Shown: positions 36,313 to 45,483, counted from the first letter of the stretch. The stretch: 64,000 nucleotides of DNA from an uncultured Mycoplasmatota bacterium (GCA_948434005.1 CAOJEH010000004.1:81863-145862), one strand, 5' to 3'. Numbers and translations are program-made. Notes: a model not told the origin generated them from the sequence alone.

Positions 36313-36759
36313 TTATTTATTATACTTATTTATATTATTTTCCATTTTATCAATAACTCTTCTAAATATCTCCAACTCTTCATATGTTATATCTTTATTA
36401 ATTATCTTACTTAATTCAATTATTTTTTCCTTTGTTCTAAGAAACTCTTTTTTTGCGACTTCATTTAAAATAATTTGTTTACTTCTTAAATCATTTTTAT
36501 CAGTAATCCTTTTAATTAACTTATTTTTTTCCATAGTTATTAAAACCCCAGATACTGTTGCCCTACTCAAGTTCAATATCTTTTCTAAATCCCTTTGATA
36601 TACTTTTCTATCACTATTTAGGATATATTCAATAATTTCTATTTGAGTAGGTGTTATTTTAAAACATTTTATATTATTATCATAAGATAGTTTATTAATA
36701 ATCAACTTATTAATTAATTTTATCTTAAATAAGATATTATCATCCTTAATATAAATCAC
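36313..36759 (-). CDS. MarR-family transcription regulator
   Basis: 148 aa if started at GTG 36759. That GTG is part of an AGAGGTG ribosome-site-like run, and no in-frame ATG follows before mid-protein, so a rarer start (ATT at 36750) is also possible. The winged helix reads TPTQIEIIEYILNSDRKVYQRDLEKILNLSRATVSGVLITMEKNKLIKRI with the wing DKNDLRSKQIIL. It probably represses its own operon with the two ABC genes through the inverted repeat at the RNA start. Confidence 0.85.
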   Translation of the reverse strand: MIYIKDDNILFKIKLINKLIINKLSYDNNIKCFKITPTQIEIIEYILNSDRKVYQRDLEKILNLSRATVSGVLITMEKNKLIKRITDKNDLRSKQIILNEVAKKEFLRTKEKIIELSKIINKDITYEELEIFRRVIDKMENNINKYNK

Positions 36760-36767
36760 CTCTATTT

Positions 36768-36812
36768 GTAAGCTGCCTTACTAATTGTATAATAATATTA
36801 ATTTATTGTCAA
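36768..36812 (-). promoter_or_regulatory. Promoter and MarR operator candidate of the exporter operon
   Basis: Minus-strand TTGACA (36812-36807), 17 nt, TACAAT (36789-36784) is a strong promoter. GTAAG-N4-CTTAC (36768-36781) lies at the expected RNA start, the usual place for a MarR-type repressor site. Confidence 0.7.
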
Positions 36813-36814
36813 AC

Positions 36815-36834
36815 AAAAAAAGCATATAAATGCT
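36815..36834 (-). terminator. Terminator of the HD-domain gene
   Basis: AGCAT-ATAA-ATGCT (36821-36834), T6 on minus. It lies right before the exporter -35. Confidence 0.7.
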
Positions 36835-36835
36835 C

Positions 36836-37300
36836 CTAGTATTTTTTAATATATGTTAACATTTCCCACATAGCACATATCTTATCAGCTATACATACGA
36901 TAACACTTTCTTTATATTTAGGGAGTCTTATATTGAGTGGAAACATATGTCTTACTATAATATCTCTTTCTATTGGATTTAATAGGAAATCTTTTTCTGC
37001 ATTATCAAGTGCTTTTTTAGCATGACTAAATCCATGAAGACGATGACTATCATCTTTTACATGCCAATCATATCTAAAATAATCATGTAATAAAGCTCCT
37101 CTAACTAGAGCTCTTCTATTTACTTTTAATCTAAGTTTTTTTGAAATATACATACTAAGACAAGCAACACCAAAAGAGTGTTCAAAAACACTAACTTTAG
37201 CATGTTGTAAACATAACTTTTCTATATCAATATTCTGTGATGTAATAATATCTTTACCATGATATATTACAGCACTTTCCATATTAGTTAATTTTCTCAT
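36836..37300 (-). CDS. HD-domain phosphohydrolase
   Basis: 154 aa. The metal ligands of the HD fold can be placed: His in FEHSFGVA, His-Asp in GALLHDYFRYD, and a late Asp in VCIADKICA. Such small HD proteins hydrolyse nucleotides or phosphoesters; the substrate is unknown. It lies 85 nt downstream of uppS with its own RBS (AGGTTTTATT) and ends at a terminator. Confidence 0.8.
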   Translation of the reverse strand: MRKLTNMESAVIYHGKDIITSQNIDIEKLCLQHAKVSVFEHSFGVACLSMYISKKLRLKVNRRALVRGALLHDYFRYDWHVKDDSHRLHGFSHAKKALDNAEKDFLLNPIERDIIVRHMFPLNIRLPKYKESVIVCIADKICAMWEMLTYIKKY

Positions 37301-37385
37301 AATAAAACCTCTAATATAATTATACTATAACTATACATATATATAAAGTCTTAAGTTAACAATTAGTGTAAATGTTACAAATAAT

Positions 37386-38096
37386 TTACTTAGTAATAAC
37401 ATTACCAAATTTTCTATTTCTTTTTTGAAAACTATCAATAGCTTTATCAAATTCACTCTCTAAAAAATCCGGAAACAAAGTATCTGTAAAATAAAATTCT
37501 GCATAAGACATTTGATATAACATAAAATTACTTACTCTATATTCACCACTAGTCCTAATTAATAGATCAATTGGATCTAAATCTTGATATAAGTATTTAT
37601 AAAAAGAATCCTTATTAAGATCATCTATAGACAAAATTCCATTTGAAACATCATTAATTATTCTTTTAGATGCATCTACTATCTCTTCTTGTCCACCATA
37701 ATTTAGACATATATTTAAAATTCCATTTTTATTATTTTTCGTATTACTAGAAATATATTCCATAGCATCTATAACATCATCTCTTAATGGATGCTTTCTC
37801 CCAGAAAATATTACTCTAATACCCTCTTTATCAAAAATCTTCATTTTACTTTTAAACATTTTAATAAACAAATTCATTAAATAATTAACTTCTTCTTCAC
37901 TTCTTTTAAAATTATCAGTTGAAAAAGCATATACACTAAGTACTTTAACCCCTCTTTTGATAGCATGAATCGCTAGTTTTTCCATAGTTTTACTACCCTC
38001 TAAGTGCCCCGCAGTTCTTTTCTTACCTCTTTTAGTAGCCCATCTACCATTACCATCCATTATAATCGCTACATGATTTGGAATATTTTCTTTCAT
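37386..38096 (-). CDS. uppS: Isoprenyl (undecaprenyl) diphosphate synthase
   Basis: 236 aa. It opens PNHVAIIMDGNGRWATKRG, with the catalytic Asp14 and P-loop-like GNGR. YAFSTDNFKRSEEEV, LNYGGQEEIVDA and DLLIRTSGEYRVSNFMLYQ are the conserved cis-prenyltransferase blocks. It makes the C55 lipid carrier for peptidoglycan and teichoic acid. It is preceded by GGAG and a leader with a 10-bp A/T-only hairpin (about 38121-38144). The usual cdsA/frr neighbours are absent here. Confidence 0.95.
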   Translation of the reverse strand: MKENIPNHVAIIMDGNGRWATKRGKKRTAGHLEGSKTMEKLAIHAIKRGVKVLSVYAFSTDNFKRSEEEVNYLMNLFIKMFKSKMKIFDKEGIRVIFSGRKHPLRDDVIDAMEYISSNTKNNKNGILNICLNYGGQEEIVDASKRIINDVSNGILSIDDLNKDSFYKYLYQDLDPIDLLIRTSGEYRVSNFMLYQMSYAEFYFTDTLFPDFLESEFDKAIDSFQKRNRKFGNVITK

Positions 38097-38195
38097 ACAT
38101 TAACTCCTTTTTAACTATTTATTTAGTTATAAATAAATATTCTACCTCAGTATAACATTTTTTTATTAAGTTAGGTATATATTTTTTTATAAATA

Positions 38196-38777
38196 CTATT
38201 TTAATATTTTTATAATATCTAACAAAGTAAAGTCAGCGTAGCAATCTACTATTATAATTTGCTTTTTAGCTTCACTAAATATTTCTTATATTTTAGAATG
38301 TGAATCATATATTTGTACTTTAAAATATATTTCACTTACTTTCTTATTTTCAAAAAATATACCAAATGATTCTTTTAAAAATGCAATACTAGTATCATGC
38401 TCAATTATCTTTGTCTCAATATTAAATAGTCTGCATTCATTATTTCCAATATAATGTCTCATAACTACAAATGCATCCATTATAGTAATACTAATCTTAG
38501 CAGCTATTGGAGTTTTTATAATAGATGCTAGCATTGATACACACTGTTCTGTAAAAAACTAAGCGTTGGTCTAGATATACTGGAAAAACTTATGGTCGAA
38601 ATCTTCGACTACAATTCATTATACTCTACTATATTCCAAGAAAACTTCTCAGATAATTTAATAGGATTATTTTTGACTGTTTCATTAATTCTTTATATTT
38701 CAATTCCATATAATTTAGCTAAATCATTATCCAACATCGCTTGTTTTTCTCTTACTTCATATATCGTATTTTCTATT
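38196..38777 (-). pseudogene. Decayed ORF6N-domain gene
   Basis: Minus-strand reading gives KIENTIYEVREKQAMLDNDLAKLYGIEI then TAA, RINETVKNNPIKLSEKFSWNIVEYNEL then TAG. After a one-base shift near 38550 it reads FFTEQCVSMLASIIKTPIAAKISITIMDAFVVMRHYI, the ORF6N signature with Gly to Cys in FTEQG. It runs on to TAA (38288-38286) and, in the same frame, EIFSEAKKQIIIVDCYADFTLLDIIK, the usual C-terminal domain. Three stops and a frameshift make it a pseudogene. ORF6N proteins are phage or mobile-element linked. It follows dinD directly. Confidence 0.8.
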
Positions 38778-39582
38778 TTTTCTTTTCTTTTTCTATTTGT
38801 TTTAAACTCTTTTTAGGTGTTGGTAATTTTTCTGGCATTACTCCACCTTGATCCTCTATAAATTTTCTAATATCTTTTCCCATTTTATAATGTGTTCTAT
38901 TAGCATTATTTTCACCATCTACATTATCCCTTTTTAATTTTGATTCAGTTTGTGTAATACGAAATAAATTTGCTGCTAGTTCTTCACTTTTCATATTATC
39001 TAAAATATCTTCCCTGTAACGAAGTCCCTTTCTTTTGGCAATATCATTAGCAGTTTCACCATTATATAATCCTCTATATCCAGCATTATGAAATTTATCA
39101 AAATTTTTAACTCCACAATTTTTAGCCACTTGATTTAATGAATAATTTCCTCTTTTTGTTAAATTTCTTTGATAAAATCTTTTTTCATCTTCTGTTAGTA
39201 GAGAATATTCTTTTTCAGTTAGTTCTTGACGCCTTGTTTGAATAGCAAAATATGTTTGAGCAAGAGCAACAACTTCTTTTCTAGGGTCTGAATTTTGTGC
39301 AACTAAATAACAGGCATATCTAGACAAATGATAATCTAATTTATATTTAGTTGTTACCCCAGCTTTTACGATTTTCCTGACCTCAGGAAAATGGTCTAAA
39401 ACTATATTATTGCTATTTTCACAAGCATTCATTGCGCTCTTTATTACTTTATGAAAATTTTCCCATTTACTATATTTTAACAAAACCATTAGTTCTCTAG
39501 CTTCCCAATATTCATTACCATATTCATCAATATGTTTAATATCTTCAAACATTTTATCCTCATAGTTTTCTAATTTATTCAT
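38773..39582 (-). CDS. dinD: DNA-damage-inducible protein D family
   Basis: 269 aa from the ATG at 39582, preceded by TGGTGA; an ATG at 39597 is less well placed. YEDKMFEDIKHIDEYGNEYWEARELMVLLKYSKWENF is the BRO-like N-terminal domain of DinD. DYHLSRYACYLVAQNSDPRKEVVALAQTYFAIQTRRQEL and KFHNAGYRGLYNGETANDIAKRKGL are further diagnostic blocks. DinD of E. coli is SOS-induced and inhibits RecA filaments. In Firmicutes it is often carried on accessory DNA, and here it sits beside a decayed ORF6N gene. Confidence 0.88.
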   Translation of the reverse strand: MNKLENYEDKMFEDIKHIDEYGNEYWEARELMVLLKYSKWENFHKVIKSAMNACENSNNIVLDHFPEVRKIVKAGVTTKYKLDYHLSRYACYLVAQNSDPRKEVVALAQTYFAIQTRRQELTEKEYSLLTEDEKRFYQRNLTKRGNYSLNQVAKNCGVKNFDKFHNAGYRGLYNGETANDIAKRKGLRYREDILDNMKSEELAANLFRITQTESKLKRDNVDGENNANRTHYKMGKDIRKFIEDQGGVMPEKLPTPKKSLKQIEKEKKK

Positions 39583-39623
39583 TTTTTCACCATCCATTTA
39601 TCATTAAATATATAATTACATTT

Positions 39624-39652
39624 AAAAAACCCTCTAATTTATTATTAGAAAG
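39624..39652 (-). terminator. Terminator of the DUF4186 gene
   Basis: CTTTCTAAT/ATTAGAGGG on minus (39652-39630, two G-T pairs), then T6. Confidence 0.75.
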
Positions 39653-39671
39653 CTTTCCACTTTTTAACATA

Positions 39672-40031
39672 TTATTTTGTCATTTCATTTTTAATCCAAG
39701 TCAGTATAAGATTAACAACATATTCCTTTTGATAGGAAGTTAATTCTACATTTTTAGGAAACTTATGCCATTTATATAAACAACTTCTACAACATGTAGC
39801 AGTTGCATGCTGAGCGATAAAAACAGGATGACCTTTAGTGGGCGTTTGCTTACCATCTGATAAAATCTCTTTAGGAGCCAATCTCTTAGATACAAATTCA
39901 AAAGCATGTTTATATATTACAGAAAGACCCTTTTCATCTATATATTCCCTATCCTTATCATTTAGATGAAAACTATTTCTGAACTTAGATTTAGACAACC
40001 TAATAAGAATATTTTCTATATCCTTTTGCAT
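39672..40031 (-). CDS. DUF4186 family protein
   Basis: 119 aa from ATG at 40031 with GGTGATATA before it; the longer reading to 40088 would run into the preceding gene's terminator. SKFRNSFHLNDKDREYI, LAPKEILSDGKQTPTKGHPVFIAQHATATCCRSCLYKWHKFP is the DUF4186 signature, with HATATCCRSC as a probable metal-binding Cys/His patch. The family has no known function. A separate gene with its own terminator. Confidence 0.85.
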   Translation of the reverse strand: MQKDIENILIRLSKSKFRNSFHLNDKDREYIDEKGLSVIYKHAFEFVSKRLAPKEILSDGKQTPTKGHPVFIAQHATATCCRSCLYKWHKFPKNVELTSYQKEYVVNLILTWIKNEMTK

Positions 40032-40057
40032 TATATCACCACTTAAATTATATAATA

Positions 40058-40082
40058 GAAAAAGAAAGATAAATATCTTTCT
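40058..40082 (-). terminator. Terminator of the MacB-like ABC gene
   Basis: AGAAAGAT (40063-40070) / ATCTTTCT (40075-40082), T4C on minus. The stem includes the stop codon. Confidence 0.8.
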
Positions 40083-42630
40083 ATTCACTTCTTAAAGATT
40101 CAACTGGATCTTTTTTACTTGCTATCTTAGCTGGAATTAAACCTGCAATCATAGTAAGAACTACACTTATAATTATTAATATAATAGCTCCTCCAACTGG
40201 TAATTTAGCAATATTATTTATATCCACTATATTTTTAATAATAATATTTATTGGAATATTTAGAAGTACTGTTACTAATATACCTAATACTCCTGCGACA
40301 AAACCTTCTATTAATGTCTCTGCATTAAATACACGTGATATATCTTTCTTAGAAGCTCCTATTGCTCTTAATATTCCTATTTCTTTAGTTCTCTCAATTA
40401 CTGAGATATAAGTAATTATAGCAATCATTATAGATGAAACAATTAAACTTATAGCTACAAATGCAATTAACACACTACTAACAACATTTACTATTGTAGA
40501 TACAGATGACATCATAATTCCAACCATATCAGTATACTCTATTTTATCCTTTTCTTTTTTACCCTTATTATATTCTTTTATTATATTAGTAATCTCTTCT
40601 TTAGAATCAAAATCTTTTGGATATATATTAATAGTATCTGGATTATCTGGATCTGATATACCAAGCTTTGTTATATTTTCTTCATAAGTTGCAGTAGCAT
40701 TTTCAGTATATGATTTCATATAATCAGCAAGTTCAACCTCACTCATATTTTGCATTGCAAGCATTTGCTCACTAGTTAAACTATTAATATCAAACTTAGA
40801 ATTTTCTTGAAATTTAGTACCTGTAAATACATTTATATCTTTATTATTCTTTTGTTCTTTAGCAATTTCTTGATCATCTATTTTTTCAATTAAATGCTTC
40901 ATAAGTTCAGGTCTATATAAAACTATACCTGATGATGTAGTATTAACAATCGCATCATCATTAGGTTTAATAATTCCAACAATTTTTATCTCTTCAGCAT
41001 TAGTGATAACATCTTTCATATAATCATTATCATCACTCATATCTACCCACAAATTATTCTTCTTTTGATAAAAATCAGTATTTAAAACTAATTTGTAAGT
41101 AAGGCCTATTAAATCTTTTGTATCATATGAATTTTCTTTAAACTTAACCTTTTTGCCACTAGTCATATTAGAAAACTGTTCTTTCAATTCATCTTGTGAA
41201 AGTATACCTAAACTATATAAAGTATAATCAGGTATTTCAAGATTTTCTCCTACTACTAATACTAACTCATTATAATTTTTAGGCCATGTTCCATCTACCA
41301 ATTCATATTGTTGTTTATTTAGATTATCATTATCAATCATTTCACTAAATACATTATAATTTGACATATATCCACTATAAGCACTAGATATACCATCAGT
41401 ACCCATACCAATTGAATCAAATACGGTTGTAGGATTTACTCTAGTTATATTTTCAGTATCATTTTTATATAGATTTAGAGTAACATTATAACCATATTGA
41501 ATACTAGTAGTATATTTCTTAATATCAGATTTATCACTCTCAATATATTCTTTGAAAGACTTAATATCATTTCTTTTTACTTGTTCAGACATAGAAGTAA
41601 ACATATCACCGATTATATTAAACGAATGTACTTTATCATCTTTGTACTCTTTACTTTCATTTTGACCAGATAATTGTTTAATCATTTCAGACATATCTAC
41701 AGATTCTTTTTCTATTGTTAAAGGATAGGAACTTAGAGTTTCTTTTTCTGTATTATCTATATAATTTTGTATACCATTAGATAAAGATAATATTAAAGAT
41801 ATACCAATAATACCAATCGATCCTGCAAAAGCCGTTAAAATAGTTCTACCTTTTTTAGTCATTAAGTTATTTAATGATAAAGATAAAGCCGTTCTCATAG
41901 ACATACTTTTCTTTTTACTCTTTTTAGCCTTTTCTAATTCTTTTTCTTCATTCTTATATGGATTACTATCACCTAAAATAACACCATCTTTTAGTTCTAT
42001 AATTCTAGTAGAATAAGACTCTGCTAGTTCCTTATTATGAGTAACCATAATAACTAATCTATCTTTAGCTACTTCTTTTAATAAATCCATAATTTGAGTA
42101 CTTGTCTTAGAATCAAGTGCCCCAGTAGGTTCATCAGCCATAATAATTTCAGGATCATTTACTAATGCACGTGCTATCGCAACTCTTTGCATTTGCCCAC
42201 CAGATAATTGATTAGGTCTTTTATTAATATGTTTTTCTAACCCTACTTCTTTTAAAGCCTTTTTAGCACGACGTTTTCTTTCCTTAGAAGAAACACCTGA
42301 TAAAGTAAGAGCAAGCTCAACATTGGATAAAATAGATTGATGAGAAATCAAATTATAACTTTGAAATACAAAACCAACACGATGATTTCTATAAGTATCC
42401 CAATCTTTATCTTTATACTTTTTTGTACTAACATTATTAATAATTAAATCACCTGTAGTATACTTATCAAGACCTCCAATAATATTTAATAAAGTAGTTT
42501 TACCAGAACCACTAGGTCCTAAGATTGATACAAATTCATTCTTCCTAAAACTGATACTTACACTATCTAATGCCTTTTGTTTAAAACTATCAGTTTCATA
42601 TATTTTACTTATCTTTTTTAAGTCTAACAT
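40081..42630 (-). CDS. MacB-like ABC transporter, fused ATPase and FtsX-type permease
   Basis: 849 aa. Residues 1-225 are an ATPase (Walker A GPSGSGKTT, signature LSGGQMQ, Walker B IIMADEPTGALD, H-loop VTHNKE). A Lys-rich linker leads to a first membrane helix (about 265-285), a large extracytoplasmic domain (about 290-700) and three further helices with the FtsX pattern (ISVIERTKEIGILRAIGASKKDI). MacB-type mechanotransmission proteins work at the outer face on peptides, antibiotics or lipoproteins. No partner adaptor or two-component system lies nearby. GGAGGTAGTT precedes the ATG. Confidence 0.9.
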   Translation of the reverse strand: MLDLKKISKIYETDSFKQKALDSVSISFRKNEFVSILGPSGSGKTTLLNIIGGLDKYTTGDLIINNVSTKKYKDKDWDTYRNHRVGFVFQSYNLISHQSILSNVELALTLSGVSSKERKRRAKKALKEVGLEKHINKRPNQLSGGQMQRVAIARALVNDPEIIMADEPTGALDSKTSTQIMDLLKEVAKDRLVIMVTHNKELAESYSTRIIELKDGVILGDSNPYKNEEKELEKAKKSKKKSMSMRTALSLSLNNLMTKKGRTILTAFAGSIGIIGISLILSLSNGIQNYIDNTEKETLSSYPLTIEKESVDMSEMIKQLSGQNESKEYKDDKVHSFNIIGDMFTSMSEQVKRNDIKSFKEYIESDKSDIKKYTTSIQYGYNVTLNLYKNDTENITRVNPTTVFDSIGMGTDGISSAYSGYMSNYNVFSEMIDNDNLNKQQYELVDGTWPKNYNELVLVVGENLEIPDYTLYSLGILSQDELKEQFSNMTSGKKVKFKENSYDTKDLIGLTYKLVLNTDFYQKKNNLWVDMSDDNDYMKDVITNAEEIKIVGIIKPNDDAIVNTTSSGIVLYRPELMKHLIEKIDDQEIAKEQKNNKDINVFTGTKFQENSKFDINSLTSEQMLAMQNMSEVELADYMKSYTENATATYEENITKLGISDPDNPDTINIYPKDFDSKEEITNIIKEYNKGKKEKDKIEYTDMVGIMMSSVSTIVNVVSSVLIAFVAISLIVSSIMIAIITYISVIERTKEIGILRAIGASKKDISRVFNAETLIEGFVAGVLGILVTVLLNIPINIIIKNIVDINNIAKLPVGGAIILIIISVVLTMIAGLIPAKIASKKDPVESLRSE

Positions 42631-42701
42631 AACTACCTCCTCATAACATAAGTCTATATAATTATATCACAAATAAAGAAAAATTATTATTAAAGTTTTA
42701 C

Positions 42702-42735
42702 AAAAAAAGAAGACTTATAGTAAATTAAGTCTTCT
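42702..42735 (-). terminator. Terminator of the giant pilin-like gene
   Basis: AGAAGACTTA (42708-42717) / TAAGTCTTCT (42726-42735), T7 on minus. It lies 87 nt after the stop at 42822. Confidence 0.85.
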
Positions 42736-42821
42736 AGGCTCTACTTTGATATTATCAAGTGAATTAATATTTTTATATCTTGAATATTATATAGAAATTT
42801 ATATATTAAGTCTATAATAAA

Positions 42822-45380
42822 TTAGGAAGTTGCACATGACAAATACATATCTGTGCCCGAGCCATCCGATTTCCCTAAATTAAAAGTAATACCATTTTTT
42901 GTATGTTGATTTCCACAGTTACACCAAGTAGTCCCATTAGTACATTTATCAGTCTTGCCATATACTACATCACCAGTATTATATTTACATGTTGTTTTAC
43001 CATCTTTAGTAGTACAGCCAAAGTCTCTTGAAGCTCTACATCTACAATAAATCGAACTAGCATCAACATATGTACTAGCCAAGTTGCCTAATTTATCCTC
43101 ACATTCAAATTTTGTATGTTTATCACCATTAGTTAAATAATGATAACTCATAACTGCACGTCCTCCGGCTGTCGTCCATCTGCGGTTTACTCTTTTTTCT
43201 GTACCTTCTCCTGGAACAAACATCTGATTTCTTTCAAAATCAGCATCAAAAGTGTCAGTATTAACACCTGTGTCGTCATCCTCGCAATATACCTTTCTTG
43301 GCATTTCATTATGAGAACCATTATTATTAAAGCCACTATGTCCATTTGTATCATAATAAATTCGAGGTACATGTGTATCTATATATATATGTGCTTTTGT
43401 GCAAAGAGTACTATTTCCAGCATTATCAAAAACTTCATATTGAGCAGTACTATATCCGTGAGCATATATATCAGGATAATCATTTCTAAACTTATTTTCG
43501 GCTCCAGTTGCGCCAGTAGTATGTAAATAAGCTAAATAATAGCAGTTACTACCATTTTGTTCTTTGCAAGAAACTTCATACTGATAACCAAAACTTCCAC
43601 AATAAGTTTTTCCTTTATAATAAGTAGTTGGTCCCTCCGTATCACACCCATTCTTTTTAATAACACATTCTGGCTTAGCTGTATCAACTTTGGCCCAATC
43701 ATAACAAGATGCAGTTTTCCCAGCATTATCAACTAAAATACCATAAACAAACTGATTAGTGCCATTTCCTAGAAGAATTTTTGAATCAGTTGTTTGATCA
43801 TTTGGCCAGTCTTGATATTTGATTTTAGTTGTTGCTTTTCCACTAATAGTTGGAGAATTCTTAAATTCTACTGATGCATTAACTGGTTGATTAAACCACC
43901 CTGTTGATTGACCATTTAGTATAGAATAAGACTTATCATAATTTATTTTACATTCTGGATTACTCTTTTCTAACTTTACACTAGTACTACAAATATTCAA
44001 ATTTCCTGCTTTATCCCTTACATGACCATACCATGTTGTTCCTTTTGTTTCTTTTTGTTGATAACTTGTGATATTTTCAATATGTTTTTTTGATACTGAG
44101 GTCGGAAATTCATAAGAAATATCTGTTAAGTATTGATCTCTCACTCCACTTTCATTTAAACCTTTCTCATTATCAAATGAATTTTGTTTTAATTGTATAT
44201 CTCTATCCCAATACCAACCATTATCCCCACCTTCAGGATTTCTATCTTTAGATATATTACAATTTGGTTTTGTTTTATCATAATATACTGGTTTATCTGT
44301 TTGACATTTTCCTATATTCCCTGCTTTATCTTGTATATATCCATATACATATTTTCCTACTACATTATTTTCTATGGGATATTCTTCTTTATCCTTTGTA
44401 TTGTTTTTATCATATGTTATATTTGTTGTTTGTTCATCTAATCCTATTGCATATTTATATTTATTTGTCTCTGTTATATTCATTAATGCTGTTAAATCCC
44501 CTGCTTTATACCATTTGTTTGCTGGCTTTGCATTTTCTACTTCTAATCCATCTGGGGCTCTACTCATTTTTATTGTACATTTTGGTTTTGTTTTATCTAT
44601 TACTATTATTTTGCTTTCTTTTGAGTTACTTGTTGCTCCTTCATAGTCATAGGCATATACTACTAGTTTATATACTCCATTTGCAAAATCTTTTGCATTT
44701 ATTGTTATTGTATCTGTAAAAGCCTTATTATCTACTTCTATTTCTCCACTTGATTTATATTTCTTTCCTGTTTTATCTCTTTCATTTTTTAATCTTTCTA
44801 TTTTATATTGATATGATGATATTCCTTCTCCTGTTGATCTACCTGATATATCTATTTTTAATATCTTATTTACATAATATATATCTTTGCTTATGGTACG
44901 AGGCATATCTGTTTCACTAGTATCATATTTATTTATACTTACACTTATATTTCCACTTCTTTTACTTACTTCTTTATCTGATATTACTCTTCCGTCACTA
45001 CCTACTAGTTTTGAATAATAACTATATTTTCCTCTTCCCATTTTCTTTACATAAGCTTTACTTTCTTCTTGATTATATAATTCTTTTTTATAATCTACTA
45101 TTTCTTCTATATAATTTTCTTTTATTAATTCACTTAATGTTACTTCTTTTTCTGTTAATAGTTTTCTTGGTAATTCACTTCTATTATCTGTAAAATATGT
45201 TTGGGCAGCTGTTGTAAATAGTTTATTTTGTTTTATATCATATTCTTTATGTGATTTTTTCATTACATTATTTACTGATACTACAGCTATTGTTGATAGT
45301 ATCCCTATTATTACTACTGCCGCTAGTAGTTCTGGTAATGTAAATCCTTTTTTATTTTTGATAAAGTATTTTATTTTCAT
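42822..45380 (-). CDS. Giant type IV pilin-like surface protein with Cys-bearing Ig-like repeats
   Basis: 852 aa. The N-terminus is a prepilin leader: KNKKG|FTLPELLAAVVIIGILSTIAVVSV, cleavage after Gly12 by a prepilin peptidase, Glu at +5, then the hydrophobic helix. Instead of a normal 150-aa pilin head the protein carries about five repeats beginning DKTKPxC or similar (about residues 263, 370, 474, 565, 667) and closing with VxDxAGNxxxC, so each has a paired Cys. A Cys-rich tail (CRCRASRDFGC, WCNCGN) follows. It may be a minor or tip pilin-adhesin, or a membrane-anchored adhesin. No pilus assembly genes lie in this window. The promoter contains nine G. Confidence 0.85.
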   Translation of the reverse strand: MKIKYFIKNKKGFTLPELLAAVVIIGILSTIAVVSVNNVMKKSHKEYDIKQNKLFTTAAQTYFTDNRSELPRKLLTEKEVTLSELIKENYIEEIVDYKKELYNQEESKAYVKKMGRGKYSYYSKLVGSDGRVISDKEVSKRSGNISVSINKYDTSETDMPRTISKDIYYVNKILKIDISGRSTGEGISSYQYKIERLKNERDKTGKKYKSSGEIEVDNKAFTDTITINAKDFANGVYKLVVYAYDYEGATSNSKESKIIVIDKTKPKCTIKMSRAPDGLEVENAKPANKWYKAGDLTALMNITETNKYKYAIGLDEQTTNITYDKNNTKDKEEYPIENNVVGKYVYGYIQDKAGNIGKCQTDKPVYYDKTKPNCNISKDRNPEGGDNGWYWDRDIQLKQNSFDNEKGLNESGVRDQYLTDISYEFPTSVSKKHIENITSYQQKETKGTTWYGHVRDKAGNLNICSTSVKLEKSNPECKINYDKSYSILNGQSTGWFNQPVNASVEFKNSPTISGKATTKIKYQDWPNDQTTDSKILLGNGTNQFVYGILVDNAGKTASCYDWAKVDTAKPECVIKKNGCDTEGPTTYYKGKTYCGSFGYQYEVSCKEQNGSNCYYLAYLHTTGATGAENKFRNDYPDIYAHGYSTAQYEVFDNAGNSTLCTKAHIYIDTHVPRIYYDTNGHSGFNNNGSHNEMPRKVYCEDDDTGVNTDTFDADFERNQMFVPGEGTEKRVNRRWTTAGGRAVMSYHYLTNGDKHTKFECEDKLGNLASTYVDASSIYCRCRASRDFGCTTKDGKTTCKYNTGDVVYGKTDKCTNGTTWCNCGNQHTKNGITFNLGKSDGSGTDMYLSCATS

Positions 45381-45409
45381 AGACTACCTCTTTCTACTTT
45401 GTTTACTTT

Positions 45410-45439
45410 ATCATACCCCCCCCCAGAGGCTTTTGTCAA
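45410..45439 (-). promoter_or_regulatory. Promoter of the pilin-like gene with poly-G spacer
   Basis: Minus-strand TTGACA (45439-45434) and TATGAT (45415-45410) are separated by 18 nt, half of which is G(9) touching the -10. Gain or loss of a G changes the spacer: 8 G gives the optimal 17. GAGGTAG lies before the ATG at 45380. Confidence 0.8.
45416..45424 (-). repeat. Homopolymeric G(9) tract
   Basis: Nine consecutive C on plus (G on minus), striking in sequence this AT-rich. It lies exactly between -35 and -10 of a surface-protein gene. Confidence 0.95.
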
Positions 45440-45451
45440 TTCATTACAAAT

Positions 45452-45481
45452 AAAAAGAATAATTAAACTGTCTTAATTATT
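45452..45481 (-). terminator. Terminator of the YhcG-like nuclease gene
   Basis: AATAATTAA (45458-45466) / TTAATTATT (45473-45481), then CTTTTT on minus. It closely resembles the hairpin at 46551-46578 on the other side of the gene. Confidence 0.7.
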
Positions 45482-45483
45482 TT

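Noticed and set aside
38592..38816. Plus-strand 74-codon frame
   Set aside because: It is the antisense of the ORF6N relic, whose minus-strand translation matches a known domain.
44193..44719. Plus-strand open frames of 82-151 codons
   Set aside because: They are antisense to the pilin-like gene, made of Leu/Ser/Ile/Tyr runs from reverse-complemented Lys/Asp/Asn codons, with no ribosome site.
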